A stretch of DNA of 64,000 nucleotides from Massilia terrae. Its GTDB lineage: Bacteria; Pseudomonadota; Gammaproteobacteria; Burkholderiales; Burkholderiaceae_D. This document shows, piece by piece, positions 37,431 to 46,695 of this stretch (its first letter is position 1; every line of letters starts with the position of its first letter). The DNA is taken from positions 1,054,001 through 1,118,000 of the forward strand of contig NZ_JANUGU010000001.1 of the NCBI RefSeq assembly GCF_024753145.1, given 5' to 3'. The position numbers and the translations under genes are program-made. The notes under the pieces are model-generated. The model was not told the origin of the DNA. It saw only the letters and a list, made by a program, of their open reading frames with translations, and did not search any database.

Positions 37431-38636
37431 ATGAGCGATCAAGCGTTTTACACTGGCCTGCAGCAGAACCTGGAAAACCTGCGCGAGCAGGGCCTGTTCA
37501 AGCCGGAGCGCGTGCTGGCCTCGCGCCAGGGCGCCGAAGTGGTGGCTCAGGATGGCCGCACCTTGATTAATATGTGCGCCAATAACTACCTCGGCCTGTC
37601 CGGCGACATCGAAACCCAGAAGGCCGCCGCCGCCGCGCTGGAAAAATACGGCTACGGCCTGTCCTCGGTGCGCTTCATCTGCGGCACCCAGACGGTGCAC
37701 AAGGACCTCGAGCGCGCGCTGTCCAGCTTCCTCGGCACCGAAGACACCATCCTGTACGCCGCCGCCTTCGACGCCAATGGCGGGGTGTTCGAACCGCTGT
37801 TCGACGAAAACGACGCCATCATCTCGGACGCGCTGAACCACGCCTCGATCATCGACGGCGTCCGCCTGTGCAAGGCCGCACGATACCGCTACGCCAACAA
37901 CGACATGGCCGACCTGGAAAAACAGCTGCAGGCCGCCCTTGACGCCGGCAAGCGCCACAAGATCATCGTCACCGACGGCGTGTTCTCGATGGACGGCACC
38001 ATCGCCCAGCTGGATAAGATCGTCGCGCTGGCCGAGAAATACGGCGCGCTGACCATGGTCGACGACTCGCACGCCACCGGCTTCATGGGCAAGACTGGCC
38101 GCGGCACACATGAACACTGCGGCGTGATCGGCAAGATCGACATCATCACCGGCACCCTCGGCAAGGCCCTGGGCGGCGCGATGGGCGGCTTCACCTCGGC
38201 GCGCAAGGAAGTCATCGAGACCCTGCGCCAGAAGTCGCGTCCCTACCTGTTCTCCAACACCCTGGCCCCGATGATCGCCGGCGCCTCGCTGTCGGTGCTG
38301 GAACGGATCAGCAAATCGACCGAACTGCGCGACCGCCTCGAAGAAAACACCGCCTACTTCCGCAAGGAGATCGAGCGCATCGGCTTCACCATCAAGCCCG
38401 GCACGCACCCGGTGGTGCCGGTGATGCTGTTCGATGCGCCGCTGGCGCAGAAATTCGCGGCCCGCATGTTTGAACTGGGCGTGCTGCTGTCCGGCTTCTT
38501 CTACCCGGTGGTGCCGATGGGGCAGGCGCGCGTGCGCACCCAGGTCTCGGCTGCGCACACCCGCGAGCAGCTCGACCGCGTGCTGGCCGCCTTCGAGCAG
38601 GCCGGCCGCGAGCTGGGCATCATCAAGAACAACTAA
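37431..38636 (+). CDS. kbl: 2-amino-3-ketobutyrate CoA ligase (glycine C-acetyltransferase)
   Basis: 401 residues against 398 in E. coli. PLP enzyme that splits 2-amino-3-ketobutyrate with CoA into glycine and acetyl-CoA. Motifs: NMCANNYLGLSGD, RFICGTQTVHKDLE, AAFDANGG, DDSHATGFMGKTGRGTHEH, and the PLP-Lys in TGTLGKALGGAMGG (about residue 245). GAGGGAAA lies before ATG 37431. It is followed after 22 bases by tdh and then a serine dehydratase gene, making a threonine-to-pyruvate/acetyl-CoA catabolic operon. Confidence 0.97.
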   Translation: MSDQAFYTGLQQNLENLREQGLFKPERVLASRQGAEVVAQDGRTLINMCANNYLGLSGDIETQKAAAAALEKYGYGLSSVRFICGTQTVHKDLERALSSFLGTEDTILYAAAFDANGGVFEPLFDENDAIISDALNHASIIDGVRLCKAARYRYANNDMADLEKQLQAALDAGKRHKIIVTDGVFSMDGTIAQLDKIVALAEKYGALTMVDDSHATGFMGKTGRGTHEHCGVIGKIDIITGTLGKALGGAMGGFTSARKEVIETLRQKSRPYLFSNTLAPMIAGASLSVLERISKSTELRDRLEENTAYFRKEIERIGFTIKPGTHPVVPVMLFDAPLAQKFAARMFELGVLLSGFFYPVVPMGQARVRTQVSAAHTREQLDRVLAAFEQAGRELGIIKNN

Positions 38637-38658
38637 TCCACGCACTACGGAAAACGCA

Positions 38659-39624
38659 ATGGAACGCATCCTCATCATCGGCGCCAACGGCCAGATCGGC
38701 AGCGAGCTGGTTGCCGCACTCGCGGACAAGCACGGCGCGGACAACGTGATCGCCTCGGACATCGGCCCTGAAAACCGCTTCGGCGCCAAGCGCTACACCA
38801 CCGTCGACGTGCTGGACAAGACGCGTGTCGCCCAGCTGATCGCCGACGAAGGCATCACCCAGGTCTACCAGCTGGCCGCGCTGCTGTCGGCCACCGGCGA
38901 AAAGGCGCCGCTCAAAGCGTGGACGCTCAACATGGATGGCCTGCTGAACATCCTCGAAATCGCGCGCGAGCGCGGCGAGGCAGGCAAGCCGCTGAAGATC
39001 TTCTGGCCGTCCTCGATCGCCGCCTTCGGCCCCAATACGCCGGCCCAGGCCACGCCGCAGTACACGGTGATGGACCCGACCACCATCTACGGCATCAGCA
39101 AGCTGGCCGGCGAGCGCCTGTGCGAGTACTATCACGCCAAGTACGGCGTGGACGTGCGCAGCATCCGCTACCCGGGCATCATCAGCTACAAGTCGCCTCC
39201 GGGCGGCGGCACCACCGATTACGCGATCGCGATTTTCCACTCGGCGCTGCGCGGTGAAACCTACGAATGCTTCCTCGGCCCCGAGACCACGCTGCCGATG
39301 ATTTACATGCCGGACGCGATCCGCGCTACCATCGAGCTGATGGAAGCGCCGGCCGAACAGGTGAAGATCCGTTCCTCGTACAATGTGGCCGGCGTGTCGT
39401 TCAACCCGCGCGAGCTGGCTGCCGCGATCAAGTATGCGCTGCCGGAATTTACCATCGCGTACAAGCCGGACAGCCGACAGGGCATCGCCGACAGCTGGCC
39501 GAAGAGCCTTGACGACGGCCGCGCTACCGCCGACTGGGGCTGGAAAGCCCGTATCGGCGTGGACGAGATGGTCGCCGACATGTTGAAGAATATCGACGTC
39601 GGCGCCGTCAGCGAAGCCGCTTGA
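38659..39624 (+). CDS. tdh: L-threonine 3-dehydrogenase, SDR type
   Basis: 321 residues of the extended SDR superfamily, not the zinc MDR type of E. coli. The NAD-binding loop GANGQIGSEL is at residues 8-17; the catalytic Tyr and Lys are in TTIYGISKLAGERL (about 144), after SSIAAFGP. SIRYPGIISYKSPPGGGTTDYA is typical of the SDR-type threonine dehydrogenases known from Cupriavidus and Flavobacterium. Oxidises threonine to 2-amino-3-ketobutyrate, the substrate of the preceding kbl product, so the unstable intermediate can be passed on. The ATG at 38659 is 22 bases after kbl. Confidence 0.94.
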   Translation: MERILIIGANGQIGSELVAALADKHGADNVIASDIGPENRFGAKRYTTVDVLDKTRVAQLIADEGITQVYQLAALLSATGEKAPLKAWTLNMDGLLNILEIARERGEAGKPLKIFWPSSIAAFGPNTPAQATPQYTVMDPTTIYGISKLAGERLCEYYHAKYGVDVRSIRYPGIISYKSPPGGGTTDYAIAIFHSALRGETYECFLGPETTLPMIYMPDAIRATIELMEAPAEQVKIRSSYNVAGVSFNPRELAAAIKYALPEFTIAYKPDSRQGIADSWPKSLDDGRATADWGWKARIGVDEMVADMLKNIDVGAVSEAA

Positions 39625-39667
39625 ATAAGCGCCGTCACCACAATAACAAAGACATGGAGACCAGCTC

Positions 39668-41053
39668 ATGGACATGAGCGTATTTGACCTGTTCAAAATC
39701 GGGATCGGGCCATCGAGCTCGCACACGGTCGGGCCGATGGTGGCCGCGCGCCGCTTCCTGCTCGAATGCGAGCCGCTGGATGATGCGGTGGCGGTCGAGG
39801 CACACCTGTACGGATCGCTGGCGCTGACCGGCGTCGGCCACGCCACCGACAAGGCGGTGATCCTCGGCCTGATGGGCGCAACCCCGCAGGACATCGATCC
39901 CGATGCGGTCGAGGGCAAGCTCGATGAGGCGGAGCTGGACGGCAAGCTCGCGCTGCTCGGTGTGAAGGAAGTCCCGTTTTCGGCCAGGACCAACCTGGTC
40001 TGGCACAAAACCGCAACGCTGCCCGAGCACCCGAACGGCATGCGTTTCGTGCTGCGCTTTGCCGATGGCCGCGAGATCGACAAGGCTTACTACTCGGTGG
40101 GCGGCGGTTTCATTACCGCGGCCGGTGAAACCAAGGCCGCGCAGGCGTCGGTCCTGGTGCCTTACCCCTTCGATACCATGAGCCAGCTGCTGGCACTCGG
40201 CAAGGCGAACGGCCTGACCATCCCGCAAATGCTGCGCGCGAATGAGCGCGCGCGCATGAGCGAGGAGGAGCTTGACGCTGGCCTGGACCGCATCTGGCAG
40301 GTGATGCGCGACTGTATCGCGCACGGCCTGGTTACCAACGGCCAGCTGCCCGGTGGCCTGAACGTCAAGCGCCGCGCGGCCGTGCTGTGGAAGCAGGAGC
40401 AGGAGGCGCATCTGTCCGGCGAGCGCCGCAACGCGCTGCCACACGACGCGCTCAATCACGTGAGCCTGTTCGCGATGGCGGTTAACGAGGAAAACGCCGC
40501 GGGCGGACGCGTGGTCACGGCGCCGACCAACGGCGCGGCCGGCATCATCCCGGCGGTGCTGCGCTACTATGCCGAGGACTGCAAGCCAATCAATCCTGCG
40601 GCGGGCATCCGCGACTTCCTGCTGACGGCGGCCGCGATCGGCATGCTGTGCAAGCGGAATGCATCGATCTCCGGCGCCGAAATCGGTTGCCAGGGCGAAG
40701 TGGGCGTGGCCTGCGCGATGGCGGCGGCGGGTCTGGTGGCTGCGCTGGGCGGCAGCAACGAACGTATCGAAAATGCCGCCGAAATCGGCATTGAACACCA
40801 CCTCGGCATGACCTGCGACCCGATCGGCGGCCTGGTGCAGATCCCCTGCATCGAGCGTAACGGCATGGGCGCGATCAAGGCCATCACCGCTGCCTCGCTC
40901 GCGCTGAAGGGCGATGGCACCCACTTCGTCAGCCTGGACGATGTCATCGAAACGATGCGCCAGACCGGCTACGACATGCAGGCCAAGTACAAGGAAACCT
41001 CGCTTGGCGGCCTGGCGATCCACGTGGTGACGGTGAACCACGCGGCCTGCTGA
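39668..41053 (+). CDS. sdaA: L-serine ammonia-lyase (iron-sulfur type)
   Basis: 461 residues, single-chain enzyme of the E. coli SdaA/SdaB type. Deaminates serine to pyruvate. N-terminus [20 protein letters not shown]; cluster-binding Cys are expected in [37 protein letters not shown]. It sits 43 bases after tdh and extends threonine catabolism: glycine made by Kbl can become serine through GlyA and then pyruvate here. A GAGACCAGCTC stretch gives a modest ribosome site. A class B REP-like element follows 14 bases after the stop and may stabilise the operon mRNA end. Confidence 0.96.
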   Translation: MDMSVFDLFKIGIGPSSSHTVGPMVAARRFLLECEPLDDAVAVEAHLYGSLALTGVGHATDKAVILGLMGATPQDIDPDAVEGKLDEAELDGKLALLGVKEVPFSARTNLVWHKTATLPEHPNGMRFVLRFADGREIDKAYYSVGGGFITAAGETKAAQASVLVPYPFDTMSQLLALGKANGLTIPQMLRANERARMSEEELDAGLDRIWQVMRDCIAHGLVTNGQLPGGLNVKRRAAVLWKQEQEAHLSGERRNALPHDALNHVSLFAMAVNEENAAGGRVVTAPTNGAAGIIPAVLRYYAEDCKPINPAAGIRDFLLTAAAIGMLCKRNASISGAEIGCQGEVGVACAMAAAGLVAALGGSNERIENAAEIGIEHHLGMTCDPIGGLVQIPCIERNGMGAIKAITAASLALKGDGTHFVSLDDVIETMRQTGYDMQAKYKETSLGGLAIHVVTVNHAAC

Positions 41054-41067
41054 TTCATTAACAGGCC

Positions 41068-41170
41068 GTCGTCCTCGCGAACGCGGGGACCCCATTTTAT
41101 TTGAGCAGGGCTAGCGCACGCGCTCTCACCCGTGCATACAAAATGGGGTTCCCGTTTCCGCGGGAACGAC
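41068..41170. repeat. REP-like two-hairpin element, class B
   Basis: Outer hairpins GTCGTCCTCGCGAACGCGGGG and GGGTTCCCGTTTCCGCGGG(AACGAC); inner edges ACCCCATTTTAT and CAAAATGGGG pair with each other, so the whole element can fold as a long cruciform. Ends match class A (GTCGT...ACGAC) but the inner sequence differs. Related single arms are at 17158 and 44253. Confidence 0.75.
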
Positions 41171-41222
41171 GATCTGTAATCTCGCGATTGTTAGCAGATC
41201 GGTACGGATCCCAAGCTCGGAC

Positions 41223-41228
41223 TATAAT
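41223..41228 (+). promoter_or_regulatory. -10 element of the thrC-moeA-moaD operon
   Basis: Perfect TATAAT, 39 bases before the thrC ATG; the -35 position (CGGTAC) is poor. The promoter lies just right of the class B repeat, so sdaA and thrC are separate transcription units. Confidence 0.5.
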
Positions 41229-41267
41229 AGGAGTCGACCCGAGTTTCCTCATCCCGATCCGCTACCT

Positions 41268-42743
41268 ATGCACTACGTCTCCACTCGCGCCACCCCGGAA
41301 TCGTCCGCGCGCAATCCGCAAGCCTTCTCCGACATCCTCCTTGGCGGCCTCGCGCCCGACGGCGGCCTGTTCCTGCCGGCCGAGTACCCGCAAGTGACCG
41401 GCGCCGAACTCGATGCCTGGCGCAAGCTCCCGTACGCCGAGCTGGCCTATGAAATCCTGCGCAAGTTCGCGACCGACATCCCCGATGCCGACCTGAAGGC
41501 GCTGACCGCCAAGACCTACACCGCCGACGTCTACCGCAACGCGCGCGCGGGCGACAGCGCCGCCGACATCACCCCGCTGCGCACGCTGGAAAGCGACGGC
41601 GACAAGAAGCTCGTGATGCAGGCACTGTCCAACGGTCCGACGCTGGCGTTCAAGGACATGGCGATGCAACTGCTCGGTAACCTGTTCGAGTACGCGCTCG
41701 CCAAGAACGATGAGCAACTCAATATCTTCGGCGCGACCTCCGGCGACACCGGCAGCGCAGCCGAATACGCGATGCGCGGCAAGCGCGGCATCCGCGTGTT
41801 CATGCTGTCGCCGCACAAGAAGATGAGCGCCTTCCAGACCGCGCAGATGTTCAGCCTCCAGGATCCGAACATCTTCAACATCGCGGTCGAAGGCGTGTTC
41901 GACGACTGCCAGGACATGGTCAAGGCCGTGTCCAATGACCTCTCGTTCAAGGCCCGCCACAAGATCGGCACCGTCAACTCGATCAACTGGGCGCGCGTGG
42001 TCGCGCAGGTGGTGTACTACTTCCGCGGCTACCTCGCCGCTACCACGAATAATGCTCAGAAGGTCTCGTTCACCGTCCCGTCGGGGAACTTCGGCAATAT
42101 CTGCGCCGGCCACATCGCCCGCATGATGGGCCTGCCGATCGACCAGCTGATCGTCGCGACCAACGAGAACGATGTGCTCGACGAATTCTTCCGCACCGGC
42201 GTCTACCGCGTGCGCAAGTCGGCCGAGACCTTCCACACCAGCAGCCCGTCGATGGACATTTCGAAGGCATCCAACTTCGAGCGCTTCGTGTACGACCTGG
42301 TCGGCCGCGATTCCGAGCGCGTGCGCGCGCTGTTCCGCAAGGTCGACACCGAAGGCGGCTTCGACCTGTCCGGCGGCCCGGGCAGCGACGGCGACGAATT
42401 CGCCAAGGTCGCGCAGTACGGTTTCGCGTCGGGCAAATCGACCCACGCCGACCGCCTGGCCACCATCCGCGACGTGTTCACGAAGACCGGCCTGACCCTC
42501 GACACCCACACCGCCGACGGCGTCAAAGTCGCGCGCGAACACGTTCGCCCCGGTGTGCCGATGATCGTGCTGGAGACCGCGCTGGCCGCCAAGTTCAACG
42601 AAACCATTTTGGAAGCGCTCGGCCGCAACGCCCAGCGTCCCGCGGGCTTCGAGAACATTGAGGCGCTGCCGCAGAAGTTCGTGGTGATGCAGGCGAACGT
42701 CGACGAGATGAAGAGCTACATCGCCGCCCACACCGGACTGTGA
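41268..42743 (+). CDS. thrC: Threonine synthase, long (class II) type
   Basis: 491 residues. PLP enzyme making threonine from O-phosphohomoserine. Start MHYVSTR, then LLGGLAPDGGLFLPAEYP as in E. coli/yeast-type enzymes; PLP-Lys in GPTLAFKDMAMQ (about residue 128); PLP-phosphate loop GATSGDTGSAAEYAM; and VPSGNFGNICAGHIARMMGL. In many Burkholderiales hom precedes thrC; here no homoserine dehydrogenase is adjacent, only degradative threonine genes on the other side of a repeat and promoter. It overlaps or abuts moeA at its stop. Confidence 0.97.
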   Translation: MHYVSTRATPESSARNPQAFSDILLGGLAPDGGLFLPAEYPQVTGAELDAWRKLPYAELAYEILRKFATDIPDADLKALTAKTYTADVYRNARAGDSAADITPLRTLESDGDKKLVMQALSNGPTLAFKDMAMQLLGNLFEYALAKNDEQLNIFGATSGDTGSAAEYAMRGKRGIRVFMLSPHKKMSAFQTAQMFSLQDPNIFNIAVEGVFDDCQDMVKAVSNDLSFKARHKIGTVNSINWARVVAQVVYYFRGYLAATTNNAQKVSFTVPSGNFGNICAGHIARMMGLPIDQLIVATNENDVLDEFFRTGVYRVRKSAETFHTSSPSMDISKASNFERFVYDLVGRDSERVRALFRKVDTEGGFDLSGGPGSDGDEFAKVAQYGFASGKSTHADRLATIRDVFTKTGLTLDTHTADGVKVAREHVRPGVPMIVLETALAAKFNETILEALGRNAQRPAGFENIEALPQKFVVMQANVDEMKSYIAAHTGL

Positions 42744-42745
42744 CC

Positions 42746-43981
42746 ATGGCCGACCAACCCGTCCGCAAGCCGATGCTGGCTGTACGCGAGGCGCTCGATT
42801 TCCTGCTCGCCGCCGCACGTCCCGTCGACGAAATCCACGTCGTGCCGACGCTGGAAGCGAACGGCCGCGTGCTGGCAACCGACCAGGTATCGACGCTCGA
42901 CGTTCCCGGCGCCGACAACACGCAGATGGATGGCTACGCGGTGCGCGCGGCGGACTGCGCGGGCGGCAGCGCGCGCCTGACGGTGGCGCAGCGCATTCCG
43001 GCCGGCCACGTCGGTAGCCCGCTGCAGCCGGGCACCGCGGCGCGCATCTTCACTGGCGCGTTGATTCCCGAAGGCGCGGACGCGGTGGTGATGCAGGAGC
43101 AGTGCGAGGCCGATGGCGACAGCGTTGTCATCCGCCACACGCCGCAGCCGGGCGAATGGATCCGCCGTCGTGGTGAAGACATCGTCAACGGCTCGGTGAT
43201 CCTGCCTGCAGGGACGCGTCTGCGCGCGCAGGAGCTGGGCCTTGCAGCATCGGTTGGCCTGGCCAACGTTACCGTGCGCCGCCGCGTGCGCGTGGCCGTG
43301 TTCTTTACCGGCGACGAACTGGCAATGCCGGGCGAGCCGCTGGCACTGGGCGCGATTTACAACTCCAACCGCTTCACGCTGCGCGGTCTGCTCGAAAACT
43401 TCGGTTGCGACATCACCGACTTCGGCATCGTGCCCGATTCGCTGGACGCCACCCGCGCCACGCTGCGCGATGCGGCACAAGGGCACGACCTGATCATCAC
43501 CTCCGGCGGCGTCTCCGTCGGCGAGGAAGACCACATCAAGCCCGCCGTGGAAGCGGAAGGGCGGCTGAACATGTGGCAGATCGCGGTCAAGCCAGGCAAA
43601 CCGCTGGCGTTCGGCGAGGTGCGGCGTGAAAACGGATCGGCATTCTTCCTCGGCCTGCCGGGCAACCCGGTGTCGAGCTTCATCACCTTCCTGCTGTTCG
43701 TGCGGCCTTTCCTGCTGCGCTTGCAGGGGGTGAGCGGCAGCGTGGAGCCGCGCGCCTATCCGATGCGCGCCGATTTCGATTGGCCGAAGGCTGATCGCCG
43801 CAATGAGTTCCTGCGCGCCCGCGTCAACGCCGACGGCGGCCTGGACCTGTTCCCGAACCAGGGCTCGGGCGTGCTCACGTCGACGGTGTGGGGCGACGGC
43901 GTCATCGACAATCCGCCGGGCCACCCGATCGCGAAGGGCGAGATGGTGCGATTCATTCCGTTCGCCGAGCTGCAGCACTAG
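42746..43981 (+). CDS. moeA: Molybdopterin molybdenumtransferase
   Basis: 411 residues. Inserts molybdate into adenylated molybdopterin, the last step of Mo-cofactor synthesis. Domain III has FFTGDELAMPGEPLALG, then TSGGVSVGEEDHIKPAVEA, FFLGLPGNPVSSFITF; domain I has PGADNTQMDGYAVRAAD. The ATG at 42746 is 2 bases after the thrC stop; a GTG at 42740 that overlaps it would add two residues (MTMAD). moaD follows after 3 bases, consistent with a cofactor operon carried on thrC transcripts. Confidence 0.96.
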   Translation: MADQPVRKPMLAVREALDFLLAAARPVDEIHVVPTLEANGRVLATDQVSTLDVPGADNTQMDGYAVRAADCAGGSARLTVAQRIPAGHVGSPLQPGTAARIFTGALIPEGADAVVMQEQCEADGDSVVIRHTPQPGEWIRRRGEDIVNGSVILPAGTRLRAQELGLAASVGLANVTVRRRVRVAVFFTGDELAMPGEPLALGAIYNSNRFTLRGLLENFGCDITDFGIVPDSLDATRATLRDAAQGHDLIITSGGVSVGEEDHIKPAVEAEGRLNMWQIAVKPGKPLAFGEVRRENGSAFFLGLPGNPVSSFITFLLFVRPFLLRLQGVSGSVEPRAYPMRADFDWPKADRRNEFLRARVNADGGLDLFPNQGSGVLTSTVWGDGVIDNPPGHPIAKGEMVRFIPFAELQH

Positions 43982-43984
43982 ACC

Positions 43985-44242
43985 ATGAAGATCACACTGC
44001 GATTCTTTGCCAGCGTGCGTGAGGCGCTTGGCGTGTCCACTGAAAGCGTGACGCTACCGGAAGGTGTGGCGACAGTCGGTGCGGTGCGTGAGCTGTTGAT
44101 TGCGCGTGGTGGCGTGTGGGCAGAGACGTTATCGCACAAGCGCGCGCTGCGCATGGCGTTCAACCATGTGATGTGCGAGCCGGAGACGGTAGTGCTTGAC
44201 GGTGGCGAGGTAGCGTTTTTCCCGCCGGTGACTGGCGGTTAA
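43985..44242 (+). CDS. moaD: Molybdopterin synthase small subunit
   Basis: 85 residues, ubiquitin-like fold, ending in the di-glycine PPVTGG that is thiocarboxylated to carry sulfur for molybdopterin. Start KITLRFFASVREALG and the hydrophobic FNHVMCEPETVVLDGGEVAFFPP are typical. It needs the large subunit MoaE, which usually comes next in Burkholderiales but is absent: after moaD there is a hairpin repeat and a convergent gene. Tight spacing to moeA (3 bases) suggests coupling. Confidence 0.95.
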   Translation: MKITLRFFASVREALGVSTESVTLPEGVATVGAVRELLIARGGVWAETLSHKRALRMAFNHVMCEPETVVLDGGEVAFFPPVTGG

Positions 44243-44252
44243 ATAAAGTCAA

Positions 44253-44282
44253 ATGGGGTTCCCGCGTCCGCGGGAACCCCAT
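44253..44282. repeat. Perfect 14-bp hairpin, class B arm, at operon end
   Basis: ATGGGGTTCCCGCG / CGCGGGAACCCCAT around a TC centre. It is the inner arm of the class B element and sits between the convergent moaD and TRAP-binding-protein genes. Without a T run it is not a standard terminator, though the stem could block 3' exonucleases. Confidence 0.7.
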
Positions 44283-44298
44283 ATTTCGAGCGTACCGA

Positions 44299-45315
44299 TT
44301 ACGTTATCGTCTTCTCCGCCAGCGCAAGCAGGTTAGCGCAGTTGGCATTCCGCTCGCCGTAATCCTTCCACGCCGTATCCCGCGCAATATCCTGCCACTT
44401 TTTGAGCGTGGCCGAATTCAGGTCCACCACACGCGCACCCGCACGCTGGTACACGGCAGCGACGGCCGCATCATCAGCCTGCGCCATCTTGCGCGCGAAG
44501 CCTTCCAGGTCCGCTCCCACCGCCATGATCGCCGCCTGCTGTTCTTTCGACAGCCGGTCGAACACCGTCTTCGACATCATCAGCGGCTCGAACATGAACC
44601 AGTATGCGCCGCCACGGCCGGTGGTGAGTGACTTCGACACCTCCTGCAGGCGGAACGAAATCAGCGAGGTCGACGAGGTGAGCGCTGCATCCATGGTCCC
44701 GGTGCGCATGCCCGCGTAGATTTCATCGGAAGGCCCGCTCACGACGTTGGCGCCGGCCGCATTCAGGATCAGGTCCATTTCGGGCGAGCCGCCGCGCACC
44801 TTCAGGCCGCGCACGTCCTCCGGATCGACAATCGCCTTGCTGCGCGAAGCCACGCCGCCGGCCTGCCAGATCCAGCTCACGATGACGATGCCGTTGTCGG
44901 CCAGGATGCGTGTCAGCTCCTTGCCCACTTCGGCGTTTTTCCAGGCGTAGCCCTGCTCGTAGGAGGTGACGAGGCCGGGCATCAGGCCGATGTTCACTTC
45001 AGGGAGCTCGGCGCCGGCGTAGGACAGCGGCACCAAGGCCATATCGAGCGAGCCCTTGCGCAGCGCCGGGAATTGGGCGTTGGCCTGCGACAGCGCCGAG
45101 CCGGGATAGATTGAAAATTTGAGGCCGCCGTGGGTACGGCGTTCGACGTCGGCCGCGAACATGCGGCACAAGCGGTCGCGGAAATCTCCTTCGGCGACGC
45201 TACCGCCGGGGAACTGGTGCGAGATCTTCAGGTTATTCGGCTGAGCCCATGCGGGCTGCAGCCAGAGCGGGCTGGTCGCGATTGCGCCCAGCATCGTCCT
45301 GCGTGTTACCGACAT
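44299..45315 (-). CDS. TRAP transporter solute-binding protein (DctP family), Tat-exported
   Basis: 338 residues. The N-terminus SVTRRTMLGAIATS carries a twin-Arg pattern and the signal ends near PAWAQ (residue 25). The DctP core is visible: LKISHQFPGGSVAEGDFRDRL, LRKGSLDMALVPLSYAG, and the segment LKVRGGSPEMDLILNAAGANVV with the Arg that binds the ligand carboxylate in the family. GGAGGAAG precedes ATG 45315. The membrane partners DctQ/DctM are not adjacent, so it is an orphan binding protein for some carboxylate, either served by a distant permease or acting as a sensor. Confidence 0.9.
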   Translation of the reverse strand: MSVTRRTMLGAIATSPLWLQPAWAQPNNLKISHQFPGGSVAEGDFRDRLCRMFAADVERRTHGGLKFSIYPGSALSQANAQFPALRKGSLDMALVPLSYAGAELPEVNIGLMPGLVTSYEQGYAWKNAEVGKELTRILADNGIVIVSWIWQAGGVASRSKAIVDPEDVRGLKVRGGSPEMDLILNAAGANVVSGPSDEIYAGMRTGTMDAALTSSTSLISFRLQEVSKSLTTGRGGAYWFMFEPLMMSKTVFDRLSKEQQAAIMAVGADLEGFARKMAQADDAAVAAVYQRAGARVVDLNSATLKKWQDIARDTAWKDYGERNANCANLLALAEKTIT

Positions 45316-45533
45316 ATACTTCCTCCAAGATGGTGAAACGGACTGCCAGGCGAATCGTGCCAAGGTCGTTACTGTCTTGCCGTATGCATCGTTCGCATTT
45401 CTAGATCAGAAAACCAGCTCTCAACCTCCATATTTACAGCTCATATGCAAGAGCTGATATCAAATCTACCATGAAGCCATCAGGAAAACATTACGCGCTG
45501 CAATAGAAAAAGGCCGCTGTTGCGGCCCCTGTC

Positions 45534-45758
45534 TTATTTGGGTTCGAATGTTTCGCAAACAGCACATCGCTTGCCGCGTTCGGCCTGGAAATAGCGTGTA
45601 CCGACGAAGATGGCGGATGAGACGACCGCCCACGCCAGCGCGCTCTGCCAGGCATCGGCAAACATCGTGCCCTTGCCCATGTCGACCAACACCAGCAGGG
45701 CAAACATGGAGCCGGCGGCGAGCAGGAACTGGGCGGCCCAACGGGAAAACTTTTTCAT
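45534..45758 (-). CDS. Small membrane protein, hypothetical
   Basis: 74 residues with two helices (about 8-28 QFLLAAGSMFALLVLVDMG and 38-55 ALAWAVVSSAIFVGTRYF) and a short C-terminal tail with a Cys pair (RCAVCETFEPK) that could bind metal or form a disulfide. AGGTAGAG lies 2-3 bases before the ATG. It follows the alpha/beta hydrolase gene by 7 bases, so it is the last gene of the XRE-controlled module. No family recognised. Confidence 0.65.
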   Translation of the reverse strand: MKKFSRWAAQFLLAAGSMFALLVLVDMGKGTMFADAWQSALAWAVVSSAIFVGTRYFQAERGKRCAVCETFEPK

Positions 45759-45765
45759 CTCTACC

Positions 45766-46695
45766 TCACAGTGTGGTCAGGAAAGTCTTGATCGTGTCGG
45801 CCAGTTGTTCGGGCTGGTCGAACTGGACGAAGTGGCGCGACGGCGAAATGCTCACCACTTCGAGCTTTGGTGTGCCGTCCATCAGCGACTTGTAGTAGTC
45901 GGCCTTGTCCGTTTCCGACATCTTGAGCTGCGCGCCGTCGGCTTCGAAGAATGGCGACACCACCAGCACCGGCGCGGTGATCTTCGGCAGCCCGGCGCGC
46001 AGGTCCAGCGCGAAGTCGTCGGCGGCGGCGCGCGCGAAGGCGCCCTGGTCGCTTCGTGCGGACAGGCGGCCCAGCGCGTCGGCCATGCCGATGTCGAGGA
46101 CGCCGACTGTGCGCATGTACGCGACCTGCTGCGCCTCGAACTGGCGTGGATCCGCCGCCGCCAATTGCGCGCGCATCCGTTGTGCGGCCTGCGGGCGCAT
46201 CGCCGCCGGAATCCCTTCCGTGCCCGGGAACACGGGAAGTCCGTCGAGTGTGACCACTCCGCCGACCAATTGTGGCGCATCCTCGGCCACGGCGATGGCC
46301 AGCGTGCCGCCCAGGCTGTGGCCGACCAGGACGGGTTTATCCAGCTTGTGGCTTGCGATCAGCTCGCGCAGCGCGCTGCGCGACGCGTCCATCACATTGC
46401 CTTCGGCCGGAGCCCGGCCGTCGAAACCGGGGAGGGTGACCACGTAGACCGCATGTTTGTCGGACAGGCTGCGCACCAGGTCCTGGAAGGCCCAGGCGCC
46501 GCTGCCAAGGCCAGGGATCAGGATCAGCGGCCGGCCGCCGCTGCCGAAGCGCTGGACCTGCAGCGCGCCGACATCGAACTTCTCGGCCGCCGCGGCGTTG
46601 AATGCGTAAGGATTCGGTGCAGCTTCCGGCTCGGCCGCAAAGGCAGGGGCGCAAACCACCATGACGGCGGCGAACAGCAGCGATACGGGTTTCAT
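45766..46695 (-). CDS. Exported alpha/beta hydrolase
   Basis: 309 residues, signal peptide 1-20 (MKPVSLLFAAVMVVCAPAFA). The hydrolase fold shows an oxyanion loop PLILIPGLGSGAWAF, nucleophile elbow VLVGHSLGGTLA (Ser near residue 124), a candidate acid Asp in VVSPFFEADG, and catalytic His in SPSRHFVQFDQPEQL. Likely an esterase or lipase acting in the periplasm; substrate unknown. It overlaps the upstream XRE gene by 4 bases (ATGA), so its translation depends on that of the regulator. Confidence 0.88.
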   Translation of the reverse strand: MKPVSLLFAAVMVVCAPAFAAEPEAAPNPYAFNAAAAEKFDVGALQVQRFGSGGRPLILIPGLGSGAWAFQDLVRSLSDKHAVYVVTLPGFDGRAPAEGNVMDASRSALRELIASHKLDKPVLVGHSLGGTLAIAVAEDAPQLVGGVVTLDGLPVFPGTEGIPAAMRPQAAQRMRAQLAAADPRQFEAQQVAYMRTVGVLDIGMADALGRLSARSDQGAFARAAADDFALDLRAGLPKITAPVLVVSPFFEADGAQLKMSETDKADYYKSLMDGTPKLEVVSISPSRHFVQFDQPEQLADTIKTFLTTL

